Positions 1 to 8,144 of a DNA stretch of 40,969 nucleotides are shown piece by piece. The position numbers and the translations under genes are program-made. The notes beneath the pieces are model-generated. The model ran no database searches. It was not told the origin of the DNA and saw nothing but the letters and a program-made list of their open reading frames with translations. This DNA comes from Propionicimonas sp. (lineage in GTDB: Bacteria; Actinomycetota; Actinomycetes; Propionibacteriales; Propionibacteriaceae): assembly GCF_029975155.1 (NCBI RefSeq), contig NZ_JARKPQ010000055.1, positions 1-40,969 on the forward strand, given 5' to 3'. Each line of letters starts with the position of its first letter. Positions within the stretch are counted from its first letter, which is position 1.

Positions 1-86
1 TCGGTGCTGGCCGGCGTGGTGCCGGTGCACGCGGTCAGAGCCACGGCGCTGAGGGTGGCCAGAGCGGCCACCAAGGTCTTGCGCAT
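1..86 (-). CDS. Lipoprotein, probable ABC transporter substrate-binding protein (5' end only)
   Basis: Only the first 28 codons lie in the window; the rest runs off the left edge. The reading starts MRKTLVAALATLSAVALTAC, a positively charged start, a hydrophobic stretch and a lipobox (LTAC) with the lipidated cysteine at residue 20, followed by a Thr/Pro/Ser-rich linker. An AAGGAG ribosome site lies about 8 bases upstream of the ATG. This start is typical of substrate-binding lipoproteins of ABC importers. The gene follows a sugar isomerase-like gene and an oxidoreductase on the same strand, which fits a sugar-binding role, but the ligand cannot be read from this fragment. Confidence 0.65.
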   Translation of the reverse strand, partial: MRKTLVAALATLSAVALTACTGTTPAST

Positions 87-323
87 CTGAATCTCCTTCA
101 TTGGGGACTACTTCACAGTGGGGGCGGGTGGTGCTGCCTTCGCTCCAGCAAGGTCCGGGCCGGTCGGGGACGCGCGCTCCCCGGCCGGCGAGTTGGATCA
201 GGATCGGGTGGACGGCCCTTCGTCGGGCTCAGCCCGGATCCACCGATCGAGCGCGCGTCTCGACAGGCTCGACGAACGGTTTCGGTGGATCAGGGCTCGG
301 CCCTTCGTCAGGCTCAGGGAGCG
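87..323. repeat. Intergenic stretch with palindromic dispersed repeats
   Basis: No gene is supported here. Bases 231-285 match 6874-6926 almost base for base, with a few substitutions and a 2-base length difference. Within this copy, GATCCACCGA at 237-246 is repeated inverted at 282-291, so the block can fold. A second motif, CCCTTCGTCAGGCTCAGGG at 301-319, has a partial copy starting at 217. Short CGACAGGCTCGACGA-like repeats of this kind are scattered between genes in many high-GC actinomycetes. They may act as mRNA-stabilising or terminating hairpins between the isomerase gene and the lipoprotein gene, but that role is inferred. Confidence 0.6.
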
Positions 324-1325
324 TCAGGACCTGAAGGCGGCCCAGGCGTCTTTCAGGACGGTGGCGGCGACTTCGAGGCCTTCGATGCGGCCCAGCTCGG
401 TGTCCTCGTGCTCGATGTTCAGGCACATGTCGGGATCGACCTCGTACAGGGCCCGGATGAACTCCGTCCAGTACGCGGTGTCATGACCCTTGCCCAGCGC
501 CACGAAATCCCACGAGGAGTCCTTCGGCCACTCGTTCGCCCACTCGTCCCCGCCCAGGTTCACCCGGGCCTCGTCCTCACCCAGCCGGCGGAACCCGTTG
601 TCCAGCACACCGTTCAGCCTCGCGAACTCAGGATTGATCCGAATGTCCTTGGCCGCGGCGTGGAAGACCAGCGGACCGAGCTCACGCACCACCGCAACCG
701 GGTCGGCCTGCTGCCAGAACAGGTGGGACGCATCCAGCTCCACCCCCACATTCGTCGCGCCGGTCAGCTCGACCAGCTTGCGGATGTCCCGGGCGTTGAA
801 CACGATGTTCTGCGGGTGCAACTCCAGGGCCACCTTCACCCCATGATCCTTCGCCAGCTGGTCGATCTCCGACCAGAACGCCGCGGCGATCTCCCACTGG
901 TAATCCAGCACGTCCAGCGCCGCGGAGTTCCAGGCGTTCACGATCCAGTTCGGACGAGTCGCGCCAGGCTCGCCGCCGGGCAGACCCGACATGGTCACCA
1001 CCCGGTCCTGCCCCAGGGCGGCAGCCGCCCGGATCGACCGACGAACATCCTCAGCATGCTTCTCACCGATCACCGGATTCGGGTGCAACGGGTTGCCGTT
1101 GCAGTTCAGGCCAGCGATCTCCACACCCGTCCCGTCGAACCTCGCCAAGAACGCCCTCGCCGCAACCGGCGACGCCACGATCTCATCAATGTTCGGGATA
1201 TGCGTCGGCGGCAGGAAACCACCAGAGTTGATCTCGATGCCGTTCAGGCCCAGGCCGGCGATGACTCCGATCGCCTCTTCCAGGGAGCGGTCGTGCAGAA
1301 CCGCGTTGTACACACCAAGCTTCAC
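324..1325 (-). CDS. Sugar phosphate isomerase/epimerase-like TIM-barrel protein
   Basis: A 333-residue protein of the xylose isomerase-like TIM-barrel family (AP endonuclease 2 superfamily; IolE and IolI belong here). Candidate metal ligands are E169 in ALELH, D198 in VELDASH, H222 and E305 in NIEHED, the usual E-D-H-E spacing. K226 and D227 lie nearby. The start is GTG; its GTGA overlaps the stop of the upstream oxidoreductase gene by 4 bases, so the two are translationally coupled. The pair probably oxidises and isomerises one sugar or cyclitol. It could be an IolE-like dehydratase, but the exact reaction cannot be assigned. Confidence 0.8.
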   Translation of the reverse strand: MKLGVYNAVLHDRSLEEAIGVIAGLGLNGIEINSGGFLPPTHIPNIDEIVASPVAARAFLARFDGTGVEIAGLNCNGNPLHPNPVIGEKHAEDVRRSIRAAAALGQDRVVTMSGLPGGEPGATRPNWIVNAWNSAALDVLDYQWEIAAAFWSEIDQLAKDHGVKVALELHPQNIVFNARDIRKLVELTGATNVGVELDASHLFWQQADPVAVVRELGPLVFHAAAKDIRINPEFARLNGVLDNGFRRLGEDEARVNLGGDEWANEWPKDSSWDFVALGKGHDTAYWTEFIRALYEVDPDMCLNIEHEDTELGRIEGLEVAATVLKDAWAAFRS

Positions 1326-2494
1326 AGGGTCACGCTCTTTCCGTTGTTCGCGGCCGACTCAGCGACGGCAGCGAGGATTTCCATGTTGTGGACGCCCTCG
1401 TCGAGGGACGCGTTGCGGGGCAGGGACTGCTCCTCCGGGATGCCGGCGACCTCTTCGAGGAAGGCCCGGGCCTGGAAGGTGAAGCCCTCGTTCTGGCCGA
1501 AGCCGACCCCCGAGACGTCGATCGGCATGCCGCCGCTGACGTAGGGGTGGTCACCGCCGAGATCGACCGTGCGGTAGCCGTTCTTGCCGGGCTGGTCGTC
1601 GTGCAGGTACAGCCGCACCTGGGACGGGGTCTCCTGGGTGAAGCTGGCCGCGCCGTTCTCGCAGAACACCTCGAAGTTCAGGTTGTTCGGGTAGCCAGCG
1701 GCCACTCGGGAGACCTCGAGGCTGCCGGTGGTGCCGGCGTAGTGCGCGGTGAACGTCGCGTAGTCGTCGTTCGTGACCGGCTCGTAGGTATCGGACACCG
1801 CGGCCAGGCCGTGGCCGACGACCGCGCCCAGCGGGAGCGGCCGCTCGGTGATCGCGGTGGTGAAGCCACCACCCGACACCGCCTGGATCGGGCCGCAGAG
1901 GAACTCCGAGAGGTAGGAGAGGTGGCTGCCGATGTCGGCCAGCGCACCCGACCCCATCGGACCCTGGAAGCGCCAGCTCATCGGGCCCTTGGGGTTGCAG
2001 CCGTAGTCGCACCAGTAGCGGCCGGAGAAGTGCAGCACCCGGCCCAGCGTCCCGTCGTTGATCCAGTTGCGGATCGCGGCGATGCCGGGCTGACGGCGGA
2101 AGGTGAGGCCGATCCGGGCGATCGACGTCGCCTCGCGGGCGAGCCGGGCCATCTCGCGCGCCGACTCGAGGGTGTCGGCCAGCGGCTTCTCACACAGGAC
2201 GTGCTTGCCGGCCTCCAGCAGCCCCTTCACGACCTCCAGGTGCAGGTGGTTCGCGATGACCACGCTGACCACGTCGATGTCGGGGTTCTCGGCGATCGCG
2301 CGCCAGTCGGTGTCGCTGCGCTCGAAGCCGTAGCGCTTCGCGGTGGCCGCGCCGAGCTCGGCGTTCACGTCGCCGATGGAGACATATCGCAGTTCGGGAA
2401 GGGTCGACTCGTACAGGGTCGGAGCCACTTTGTATGCGGCGATGTGCGCCTTGCCCGCCATACCGGCTCCGATGACGGCGATGCCGATGCTCAT
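1322..2494 (-). CDS. Gfo/Idh/MocA-family NAD(P)-dependent oxidoreductase
   Basis: A 390-residue sugar or cyclitol dehydrogenase. Residues 9-14 give the GxGxxG dinucleotide motif (GAGMAG), E102-K103-P104 form the family EKP motif with the catalytic lysine, and ADIGSH at 186-191 supplies the Asp/His pair of the active site. The ATG at 2494 is preceded by AGGAGG. This is the first gene of a leftward operon with the TIM-barrel gene and probably the lipoprotein gene. Its promoter carries the palindrome CTTGGAGCGCTCCAAG, and the gene is divergent from a LacI-type regulator that very likely represses it. The substrate is unknown. Confidence 0.9.
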   Translation of the reverse strand: MSIGIAVIGAGMAGKAHIAAYKVAPTLYESTLPELRYVSIGDVNAELGAATAKRYGFERSDTDWRAIAENPDIDVVSVVIANHLHLEVVKGLLEAGKHVLCEKPLADTLESAREMARLAREATSIARIGLTFRRQPGIAAIRNWINDGTLGRVLHFSGRYWCDYGCNPKGPMSWRFQGPMGSGALADIGSHLSYLSEFLCGPIQAVSGGGFTTAITERPLPLGAVVGHGLAAVSDTYEPVTNDDYATFTAHYAGTTGSLEVSRVAAGYPNNLNFEVFCENGAASFTQETPSQVRLYLHDDQPGKNGYRTVDLGGDHPYVSGGMPIDVSGVGFGQNEGFTFQARAFLEEVAGIPEEQSLPRNASLDEGVHNMEILAAVAESAANNGKSVTL

Positions 2495-2513
2495 TCATCC
2501 TCCTTGATGTAAA

Positions 2514-2529
2514 CTTGGAGCGCTCCAAG
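2514..2529. promoter_or_regulatory. LacI-type operator, perfect 16-bp palindrome
   Basis: CTTGGAGCGCTCCAAG is a perfect inverted repeat with the central CG step typical of LacI-family operators. It lies between the divergent oxidoreductase (2494) and LacI-type regulator (2609) genes, just downstream of the leftward -10 box, where bound repressor would block initiation. The identical 16-mer recurs at 4487-4502. A half-site-like CCTGGAGC is at 2573-2580, nearer the regulator start. Confidence 0.85.
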
Positions 2530-2537
2530 CACGCACC

Positions 2538-2566
2538 ACCCTAGGCAGGCGCAAATGTCCTGTCAA
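2538..2566 (-). promoter_or_regulatory. Promoter for the leftward oxidoreductase operon
   Basis: On the minus strand a perfect -35 TTGACA (2566-2561) is followed after 17 bases by TAGGGT (2543-2538), which fits the actinobacterial TAnnnT -10. The predicted transcription start falls close to or inside the palindromic operator at 2514-2529. Confidence 0.7.
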
Positions 2567-2608
2567 TAGGAACCTGGAGCTTTGTGACAGAATCGTGACC
2601 GGAGGGCG

Positions 2609-3616
2609 ATGAGCACCAGACCGCGCAGCGCACGGCCGACGATCTATGACGTCGCCCGTGAAGCCGGCGTGTCCAAGTCACTGGTCTCACTGGTGCTGAA
2701 CGGCTCCGACCTGGTCAGCGACGCCAAGCGGGAGGCCGTCCAGTCGGCGATCGCCAAGCTGGGCTACCGGCCCAGCCGGGCCGCGGCGAACCTCGCCGCC
2801 GACCGCACCTCCACCGTCGGCATGGTCATCGACGACTTCTCCAACCCGTGGTTCGTCGAGGTGCTGCAGGGTGTGCGTACGGCGATGGCGCCACGCGGCT
2901 TCCATGTCGCGATCCGTGAGAACCATCGGATGGGCGACCGGCTCGTGAACGCCATCGACGGCTTCCTCAACACCCAGGTCGACGCCGTGCTGATCGCGGC
3001 CGAACCGGGCCACGACTTCGGACCGCTCGGGGTACCGACCGTGATCGAGGGCACCCGTCTGCACACCGTCGAGGGGGCGGACCACGTCTCCAGCGACCAG
3101 GTGCTCGGCGTCGGGCTCGTCCTGCGGCACCTGCAGTCGCTCGGACACCGCCGGATCGGGCACGTCAGCGGTGTCGGCGGCGCCGCTGCCCGGCGCCGCG
3201 AGGCGTACCAGGAGGTGATGGCGTCGATCGGCGAGCCGAGCCGCTGCGCAGGTGAGCGCAACGAGACCAACGAGGAGGGCGGCTACGCCGGTACCGTCGA
3301 ACTGCTGCGAAGGCACCCGGAGATCACCGCCGTGTTCGCGGCCAACGACACGATGGCGCTGGGCGCGCGCGCGGCGTTGCGGGAAGTCGGACGAGAGGTA
3401 CCCGACGACGTCGCCCTGGTCGGCTACGACAACTCCCAACTCGCCCGCAGCCGCTTCCTGGACCTGACCACCGTCGACAACCGCAGCTTCGACGTGGGCC
3501 TGGCCTGCGGGGAGGCCCTGCTGCGGCGACTGGCCGACCCGGGGGCCGCGCCACAGGACATCGTGATCCCTTCGCGCCTGGTGATCCGCTCGTCGTCCGC
3601 GTCCACGCCGCGCTGA
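2609..3616 (+). CDS. LacI-family transcriptional regulator
   Basis: A 335-residue repressor with an N-terminal helix-turn-helix ([20 protein letters not shown], about residues 11-30), the hinge helix (GYRPSRAAANLA) and a periplasmic-binding-protein-like effector domain from about residue 60 (TVGMVIDDFSNPWF) to the end. The effector is probably a sugar or polyol. GGAGG lies just before the ATG. The gene is divergent from the oxidoreductase operon, and the shared gap holds the CTTGGAGCGCTCCAAG operator. The same operator in the GntR promoter suggests it also controls that gene. Its recognition helix is almost identical to that of the second LacI regulator at 5834. Confidence 0.93.
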   Translation: MSTRPRSARPTIYDVAREAGVSKSLVSLVLNGSDLVSDAKREAVQSAIAKLGYRPSRAAANLAADRTSTVGMVIDDFSNPWFVEVLQGVRTAMAPRGFHVAIRENHRMGDRLVNAIDGFLNTQVDAVLIAAEPGHDFGPLGVPTVIEGTRLHTVEGADHVSSDQVLGVGLVLRHLQSLGHRRIGHVSGVGGAAARRREAYQEVMASIGEPSRCAGERNETNEEGGYAGTVELLRRHPEITAVFAANDTMALGARAALREVGREVPDDVALVGYDNSQLARSRFLDLTTVDNRSFDVGLACGEALLRRLADPGAAPQDIVIPSRLVIRSSSASTPR

Positions 3617-3653
3617 GGGTCTGGAGGCGGCGAGGAAACCCCCCGGCCTGCCC

Positions 3654-4427
3654 TCAGGACGCGTGGACGGTGACGTCGAAGGAGTAACGGTCGGCGCGGT
3701 AGCAGTGGTCGCCGAACTCGACGGGGTGGCCGGCGGAGTCGAAGACGCTCCGGGTCATCGTGAGTACCGGGTCGAGGCGGCCGAGCCCGAGCAGAGCGCG
3801 CTCCGCAGGGACGGCCGGCCGGCCGCCGACGGTCTGGTGCGCGACGGCCGGCAGGACCCCCCGGCGCCTCAGCAGCTCGTACAGCCCGAACGACTCCAGC
3901 TCGCCCGCCGACAGGTCCCCCAGCGCCGGCGGCAGCCAGTTCTTCAGCAGGGCGATCGGAGCCCCGTCCATCAACCGCAACCGCTCCAGGTACACCAGGG
4001 GCGTGCGTGGATCGAGATCCAGCGCCTCGGCGGCGCGCCTGCTGTACTCGGCGACGCCGAACCGCACGACGCGGGTCGCGGGCCTGCGGCCGTCAGCGGC
4101 GAGGTCGTCGTACAGGCTGGTCAGTTCATTGCGGCGGCGCACGGCGGCGTGCGCGACGGTCGTACCCACACCGCGGCGCCGGACGAGCAGCCCGCGGCTG
4201 ACGAGTTCGCCGATCGAGCGGCGCACGGTCGGCCTGGACATCTCCAGCCGCTCGGCGAGGGACAGTTCCTTCTCGAACGGGTCCCCTGGCTGCAGGACGC
4301 CGTCGTAGATCGCTTGAGCGAGTTGCTCGGCCACCTGGTGGTACAGGGGCACGGGGCTCTCCCGGTCGACCGTGACCGGGATCCGCTTTGCCTCCGCGTG
4401 CCGCGGACGCTCGAGTGTCGACGTCAT
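3654..4427 (-). CDS. GntR-family regulator, HutC/UTRA type
   Basis: A 257-residue regulator. Residues about 22-90 form a winged helix-turn-helix (PLYHQVAEQLAQAIYDG, then LEMSRPTVRRSIGELVSRGLL). The rest matches the UTRA ligand-binding domain (ATRVVRFGVAEYSRRAAEALDL, then VYLERLRLMDGAPIALLKNW). GAGG precedes the ATG by about 7 bases. Its promoter has a LacI operator exactly between -35 and -10, so it is probably the second tier of a regulatory cascade. Size and family match the GntR-type inositol regulator IolR of Corynebacterium, and the inositol operon in this window carries an IolR-like box. That link is inference. It is convergent with the LacI gene across a 37-base gap. Confidence 0.9.
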   Translation of the reverse strand: MTSTLERPRHAEAKRIPVTVDRESPVPLYHQVAEQLAQAIYDGVLQPGDPFEKELSLAERLEMSRPTVRRSIGELVSRGLLVRRRGVGTTVAHAAVRRRNELTSLYDDLAADGRRPATRVVRFGVAEYSRRAAEALDLDPRTPLVYLERLRLMDGAPIALLKNWLPPALGDLSAGELESFGLYELLRRRGVLPAVAHQTVGGRPAVPAERALLGLGRLDPVLTMTRSVFDSAGHPVEFGDHCYRADRYSFDVTVHAS

Positions 4428-4480
4428 GTTCCAGCCTCACTGCCCCTACGGCCCCATGGAAAGAGGTTAGGACAATTGAC

Positions 4481-4508
4481 ATCTTACTTGGAGCGCTCCA
4501 AGAATCAA
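4481..4508 (-). promoter_or_regulatory. GntR-gene promoter with a LacI operator filling the spacer
   Basis: Read on the minus strand: -35 TTGATT (4508-4503), then the 16-bp palindrome CTTGGAGCGCTCCAAG (4502-4487) as the whole spacer, then -10 TAAGAT (4486-4481). The start codon at 4427 is about 50 bases further. The operator is identical to the one at 2514-2529. A repressor here would directly exclude RNA polymerase. Confidence 0.8.
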
Positions 4509-4552
4509 GAGGCGACGCGGGACCCTGGACCCGCGCCGCCGTGTCTCGTCCC

Positions 4553-5719
4553 TCAGTAATTCTTGCCTGGGGCGACCCAGGCGCCGTCCGCGTCGTTGGA
4601 CGCGAGCGCGGCCTCCACCAGCTGCACGCCGAGCAGTCCGTCCACACCGGTCGGGAACGAGAGCTCGCGGATGGTGGTCTGCCGGCCGAACCTGCGGGCG
4701 TCCAGCTCGTCGGCCAGGTCGCGGTAGAAGTTGGCGAAGGCCTCGAGGAAGCCCTCGGGGTGGCCGAGCCCGACGCGCGTGAGCCGGCCCGACTCCTCGG
4801 ACAGGGTGGACATGCCGTGGGTGAGGGTCCGGGTCTCCCCCGCCAGGTCCTGCACGAAGAGGTGGTGCGGGTCCTCGTGCTGCCACTCCAGGCTGCCCTG
4901 GTCGCCGAAGACGCGGATCCGCAGGCCGTGGTTGTGACCGGTGGCGACCTCGCTCGCCCAGATCCGTCCGGGCACCCCTCCGGCCCAGCGCAGCGAGAGG
5001 GTCGCGTGGTCGAAGACCCGCCGGCCGGGCACGAAGGTGGCGAGCTGCGCGGACACCTGCTCGGCCTCGATGCCGGTGATGTAGCGGGCGAGGTGGTAGG
5101 CGTGGGTGCCGAGGTCGCCCACCACCGACGCGAGCCCGCCGACGGCGGGATCGGTGCGCCAGCCGGCCTGCTTGTGGCCGGTGAGCTCCAGCGCGGTGGC
5201 GTTCCAGCCGGAGGCGTGCTCCACGTCGATGAAGTTGATCCGGCCCAGCGCGCCGTCCCGGACCAGCCGTGCGGCCTCGCGAACCATCGGGTAGGCCGAG
5301 TAGCAGTGCGGCACAGCCAGGATCACGTCACGTTCGGCAGCGATCCGGACGAGCTCGGCCGCCTCCGCGGAGTCGAGGGTCAGCGGCTTCTCGCAGACCA
5401 CGTGGAAGCCGTTGCCCAGGAACGTCTTCGCGATCGCGAAATGGCTGTCGTTCGGCGTCGCCACCACGACGAGGTCCACCCCGTCCGGACGGGCGGCCTC
5501 CGCCTCGGCCATGGCCACGTAGTCCGGATAGATCCGCGACTCGTCGACCCCCAGCGAGGCGCCGAGGCCGAGAGACGACTCGCGGTTCTGGCCGAAGACC
5601 CCGGCATCGAGGGAGTACCGGTCGTCCAGCCGCATGCCGTTGCGATGGGTCTTGCCGATGTCGGCGCCGACCCCGCCGCCGACCATGCCTGCGCTGATCC
5701 GCCTACCCGTTGTGGCCAT
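4553..5719 (-). CDS. Gfo/Idh/MocA-family oxidoreductase
   Basis: A 388-residue NAD(P)-dependent dehydrogenase with a Gly-rich N terminus (GMVGGGVGADIGKTH, a longer loop than the usual GxGxxG), CEKPLT with catalytic K111, and GDLGTHAYH at 201-209 with D202 and H206. It is a single-gene unit: the GntR gene downstream has its own promoter. Its leader contains two tandem 16-bp repeats and a 20-bp palindrome, and it is divergent from the LacI regulator at 5834, its likely repressor. The start ATG is preceded by AGAGGTG. The substrate is unknown, probably a sugar or inositol derivative. Confidence 0.9.
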   Translation of the reverse strand: MATTGRRISAGMVGGGVGADIGKTHRNGMRLDDRYSLDAGVFGQNRESSLGLGASLGVDESRIYPDYVAMAEAEAARPDGVDLVVVATPNDSHFAIAKTFLGNGFHVVCEKPLTLDSAEAAELVRIAAERDVILAVPHCYSAYPMVREAARLVRDGALGRINFIDVEHASGWNATALELTGHKQAGWRTDPAVGGLASVVGDLGTHAYHLARYITGIEAEQVSAQLATFVPGRRVFDHATLSLRWAGGVPGRIWASEVATGHNHGLRIRVFGDQGSLEWQHEDPHHLFVQDLAGETRTLTHGMSTLSEESGRLTRVGLGHPEGFLEAFANFYRDLADELDARRFGRQTTIRELSFPTGVDGLLGVQLVEAALASNDADGAWVAPGKNY

Positions 5720-5728
5720 GGATGCACC

Positions 5729-5780
5729 TCTCTGTGCTGGACAATCTCTGTGCTGGACAAATGCTGGACCGGTCCAGCAT
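5729..5780. promoter_or_regulatory. Tandem operator cluster between oxidoreductase and LacI gene
   Basis: The 16-base unit TCTCTGTGCTGGACAA occurs twice in perfect tandem (5729-5744 and 5745-5760), immediately followed by the perfect 20-bp palindrome ATGCTGGACCGGTCCAGCAT (5761-5780). The half-site TGCTGGAC therefore appears three times in one orientation plus once inverted. A leftward -10 candidate, TATGCT (5781-5776), overlaps the palindrome, so bound LacI protein would cover the promoter of the oxidoreductase gene. The tandem units reach into its leader, up to 10 bases before the start codon. Confidence 0.8.
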
Positions 5781-5833
5781 AGTCAGCCCACACCAACGCC
5801 CGCAAGGCTAGGCTGACGGCGGAAGGGAGCCGC

Positions 5834-6874
5834 ATGGCCGGGGCAGACGAGCAGGCGCGGGCGCCGGAGCGCGCACCCACGATCCGTGACGTCGCCCGTC
5901 ACGCGGGGGTGTCGAAGTCGCTGGTCTCCCTGGTGCTGCAGGGCCACGGACGGGTCAGCGACGCCAGCCGGGCAGCGGTCCAGCAGGCGATCGCAGACCT
6001 GGGCTACCGGCCCAACTCGCGGGCGAGGGCGCTGTCGACCAGCCGCTCCAACACCGTCGGCGTGCTGCTCAACGACCTCAGCAACCCGTGGTTCGTCGAC
6101 CTGTTGGCCGGTCTGGCCACCACGCTGCACAGCTCGGGCCTGTCCCCCGTCCTCGCCGACAGCCGTACCGACCACCGGATCGGGGTCGGGTCGGTGACCA
6201 AGCTCCTCGCCCAGGACGTCGACGGACTGGTGGTGGTCGGCACCACCGACGAGGAGGCCGATCTGGTCGGTGCCGCCGAGGAGGTGCCGGTGGTGCTCGC
6301 CGGCACCAGGGATCCCGACCTGGCCGGTGCGGACATCGTGGTGAACGACGACTTCGCCGGTGCGCGGGCCGCGGCCCAGCACCTGCTGGCGCTCGGCCAC
6401 ACGCGGATCGCCCACCTCAGCGGCCCGGGGAAGATCGGCGCGCTGCGGCGGGACGGCTTCCGCACCACGCTCGCCGAAGCCGGCCTGGACCCGGACGCCT
6501 ACCTCGAGACCGGCGGCATGAGCGAGGAGAGCGGCTACGCCGCCGCCCGCCGCCTGCTGTCCAGGCCGGACCGGCCGACCGCGATCTTCGCCTTCAACGA
6601 CGTGGCGGCGATCGGTGCGCTCTCCGCCACCGACGACCTCGGCCTGTACGTGCCACAGGACATCTCGCTCGTCGGCTACGACAACACCTACCTGTCCCGG
6701 ATCCGGCACATCTCACTGACGTCGGTGGACAACGGCAACTTCGGCGTCGGGGTGCAGGCCGGCCGCTTCCTGGTCGAGCGCCTCACCGCCCCCGCGCTGC
6801 CCCGGCGCGTCCACCTGGTCCCCACGAGGCTGGAGGTACGCTCGTCCACCGCCGCTCCCCCGCCCCCGCACTGA
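5834..6874 (+). CDS. LacI-family transcriptional regulator
   Basis: A 346-residue repressor with helix-turn-helix [20 protein letters not shown] at about residues 16-35, hinge [11 protein letters not shown], and a sugar-binding effector domain ([14 protein letters not shown] through [13 protein letters not shown]). A GGAAGGGAG ribosome site precedes the ATG. It is divergent from the oxidoreductase at 4553 and probably binds the palindrome at 5761-5780. It is a clear paralogue of the regulator at 2609: the core recognition helix SKSLVSLVL is identical, while the hinge residues and the operator half-sites (TTGGAGC against CTGGACC) differ. Confidence 0.93.
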   Translation: MAGADEQARAPERAPTIRDVARHAGVSKSLVSLVLQGHGRVSDASRAAVQQAIADLGYRPNSRARALSTSRSNTVGVLLNDLSNPWFVDLLAGLATTLHSSGLSPVLADSRTDHRIGVGSVTKLLAQDVDGLVVVGTTDEEADLVGAAEEVPVVLAGTRDPDLAGADIVVNDDFAGARAAAQHLLALGHTRIAHLSGPGKIGALRRDGFRTTLAEAGLDPDAYLETGGMSEESGYAAARRLLSRPDRPTAIFAFNDVAAIGALSATDDLGLYVPQDISLVGYDNTYLSRIRHISLTSVDNGNFGVGVQAGRFLVERLTAPALPRRVHLVPTRLEVRSSTAAPPPPH

Positions 6875-7007
6875 GCCCGGATCCACCGATTGAGCGCGTC
6901 TCGACAAGCTCGACGAGCGGTTTCGGAGGAGGAGGTCGCCCCCCTCACCGGTCCCTGAGGAGGTCGCTCTGCGACCGTCACGAAGGGCCGCTGCCGGTAC
7001 CACAAAC
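6874..7007. repeat. Dispersed palindromic repeat, second copy, between convergent genes
   Basis: Bases 6874-6926 are the second copy of the repeat at 231-285. The flank is different here: CCCTGAGGAGGTCGC near 6953 and GCGACCGTCACGAAGGG near 6972-6988 form an interrupted inverted pair. The stretch lies between the convergent LacI and TDT genes, where a bidirectional terminator is expected, but there is no T-tract. Confidence 0.55.
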
Positions 7008-8087
7008 TCAGCGGACGGACGCCGTCTCCGGCACACCCCGGCGGGGCCACAGCAGCGTCCGCCCCAGATGGACGAGCATGGCCACGAACGTGACCGCCCA
7101 GACGGCGAGTGCCACCCAGGTCTCGGATCTGCCGACGCCCTCCACGATGGGCAGGTGGTCGGCGGCACCGAGGTACTGGCCGGCCACGCCGTACATGCCG
7201 AGCGGGAACACCATGCTCCACAGCGTCGGCTCGTAGCGCAGCGGCACCCGGTGCACGACGTGCCGCCACCATCCGGCGGCGATCAGCGGCAGGATCAGCC
7301 AGCTGCCGAACGCCCAGAAGACCACCGACGTGCCGGCGATCAGGCCGCGGGTGGCCAGGACCATCGGCGCGTCCGCCATCTCCACGATGCGGGCTCCGGC
7401 GACCACCGTGATCGCGGTGGCACCCATCGCGACCCAGTAGGGCGGGGTCAGGTCCGTCGGCCGCAGGGGGTACAGCAACAGCCGCGCGGCGACGAAGATG
7501 CCGACGGCCGCGTACAGGATCACGCCGACCGACCACGAGCAGATCGCCAGCAGCGCGAGTTCGCGGCGGCCCGTCTCCACCGCCGGCTCCAGGGCAGCGG
7601 CGAGCACGGCGACGGACTGGCTGGCCACGACCCAGATGAACCAGGTGCCGTTCGCGTCCGCAACGACGGGACGGTTCTCGCGGCCGAGGACCGCCGTCCA
7701 GGGCACGATGTAGCCGAGGACGAACCAGGCGAGGCCACCGACGACCAGCAGCCCGAGCGCGAGGTCGTAGCGGCCGGTCCCGGCGATTCGGGTGCCGAGC
7801 ACGTCGGTGCCGGCGACGAAGGTGAAGAACCCGAAGCCGCGACGCGGATCCATGAAGTCGGCCCGCAGTTCGGCGGGGAAGGCGACCGCGCGCCATACCG
7901 TCGCCGCGAGAAGGACGACGTAGCTCGCCACGGCCAGCCACATCAGCACCAGCGACAGCCCGGTCAGCCCGTTGGCCTGCACGCCGATCGACACGATGCA
8001 GGTGGCCATCACCAGCGCGAAGTAGCCCGGGGTGAGGTTGGCGACGGCGTGCCGTACCGCCGTCCACCGCTCGGAGCTCGTGGTCAC
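7008..8087 (-). CDS. TDT-family (TehA/SLAC1-like) membrane channel or C4-dicarboxylate carrier
   Basis: A 359-residue integral membrane protein with about ten hydrophobic segments, starting at NLTPGYFALVMATCIVSIGV, the usual first helix of the tellurite-resistance/dicarboxylate transporter (TDT) family that includes TehA and plant SLAC1. Members move malate, sulfite, chloride or nitrate-like anions; the substrate here is not clear. The start is GTG (8087). A -10-like TAACGT (minus strand, 8099-8094) ends 6 bases before it and there is no ribosome site, so it is probably a leaderless message. No linked genes on the same transcript are evident. Confidence 0.82.
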   Translation of the reverse strand: MTTSSERWTAVRHAVANLTPGYFALVMATCIVSIGVQANGLTGLSLVLMWLAVASYVVLLAATVWRAVAFPAELRADFMDPRRGFGFFTFVAGTDVLGTRIAGTGRYDLALGLLVVGGLAWFVLGYIVPWTAVLGRENRPVVADANGTWFIWVVASQSVAVLAAALEPAVETGRRELALLAICSWSVGVILYAAVGIFVAARLLLYPLRPTDLTPPYWVAMGATAITVVAGARIVEMADAPMVLATRGLIAGTSVVFWAFGSWLILPLIAAGWWRHVVHRVPLRYEPTLWSMVFPLGMYGVAGQYLGAADHLPIVEGVGRSETWVALAVWAVTFVAMLVHLGRTLLWPRRGVPETASVR

Positions 8088-8093
8088 AGCGGT

Positions 8094-8099
8094 ACGTTA
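8094..8099 (-). promoter_or_regulatory. Leaderless -10 box of the TDT gene
   Basis: Minus-strand TAACGT fits TAnnnT. It ends 6 bases before the GTG start at 8087, so transcription should begin at the start codon. No convincing -35 is seen. Confidence 0.5.
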
Positions 8100-8144
8100 C
8101 GCCGCTCCCGCCCCGCGCCCGGGCACCCGCCTGCCACCACCTCA

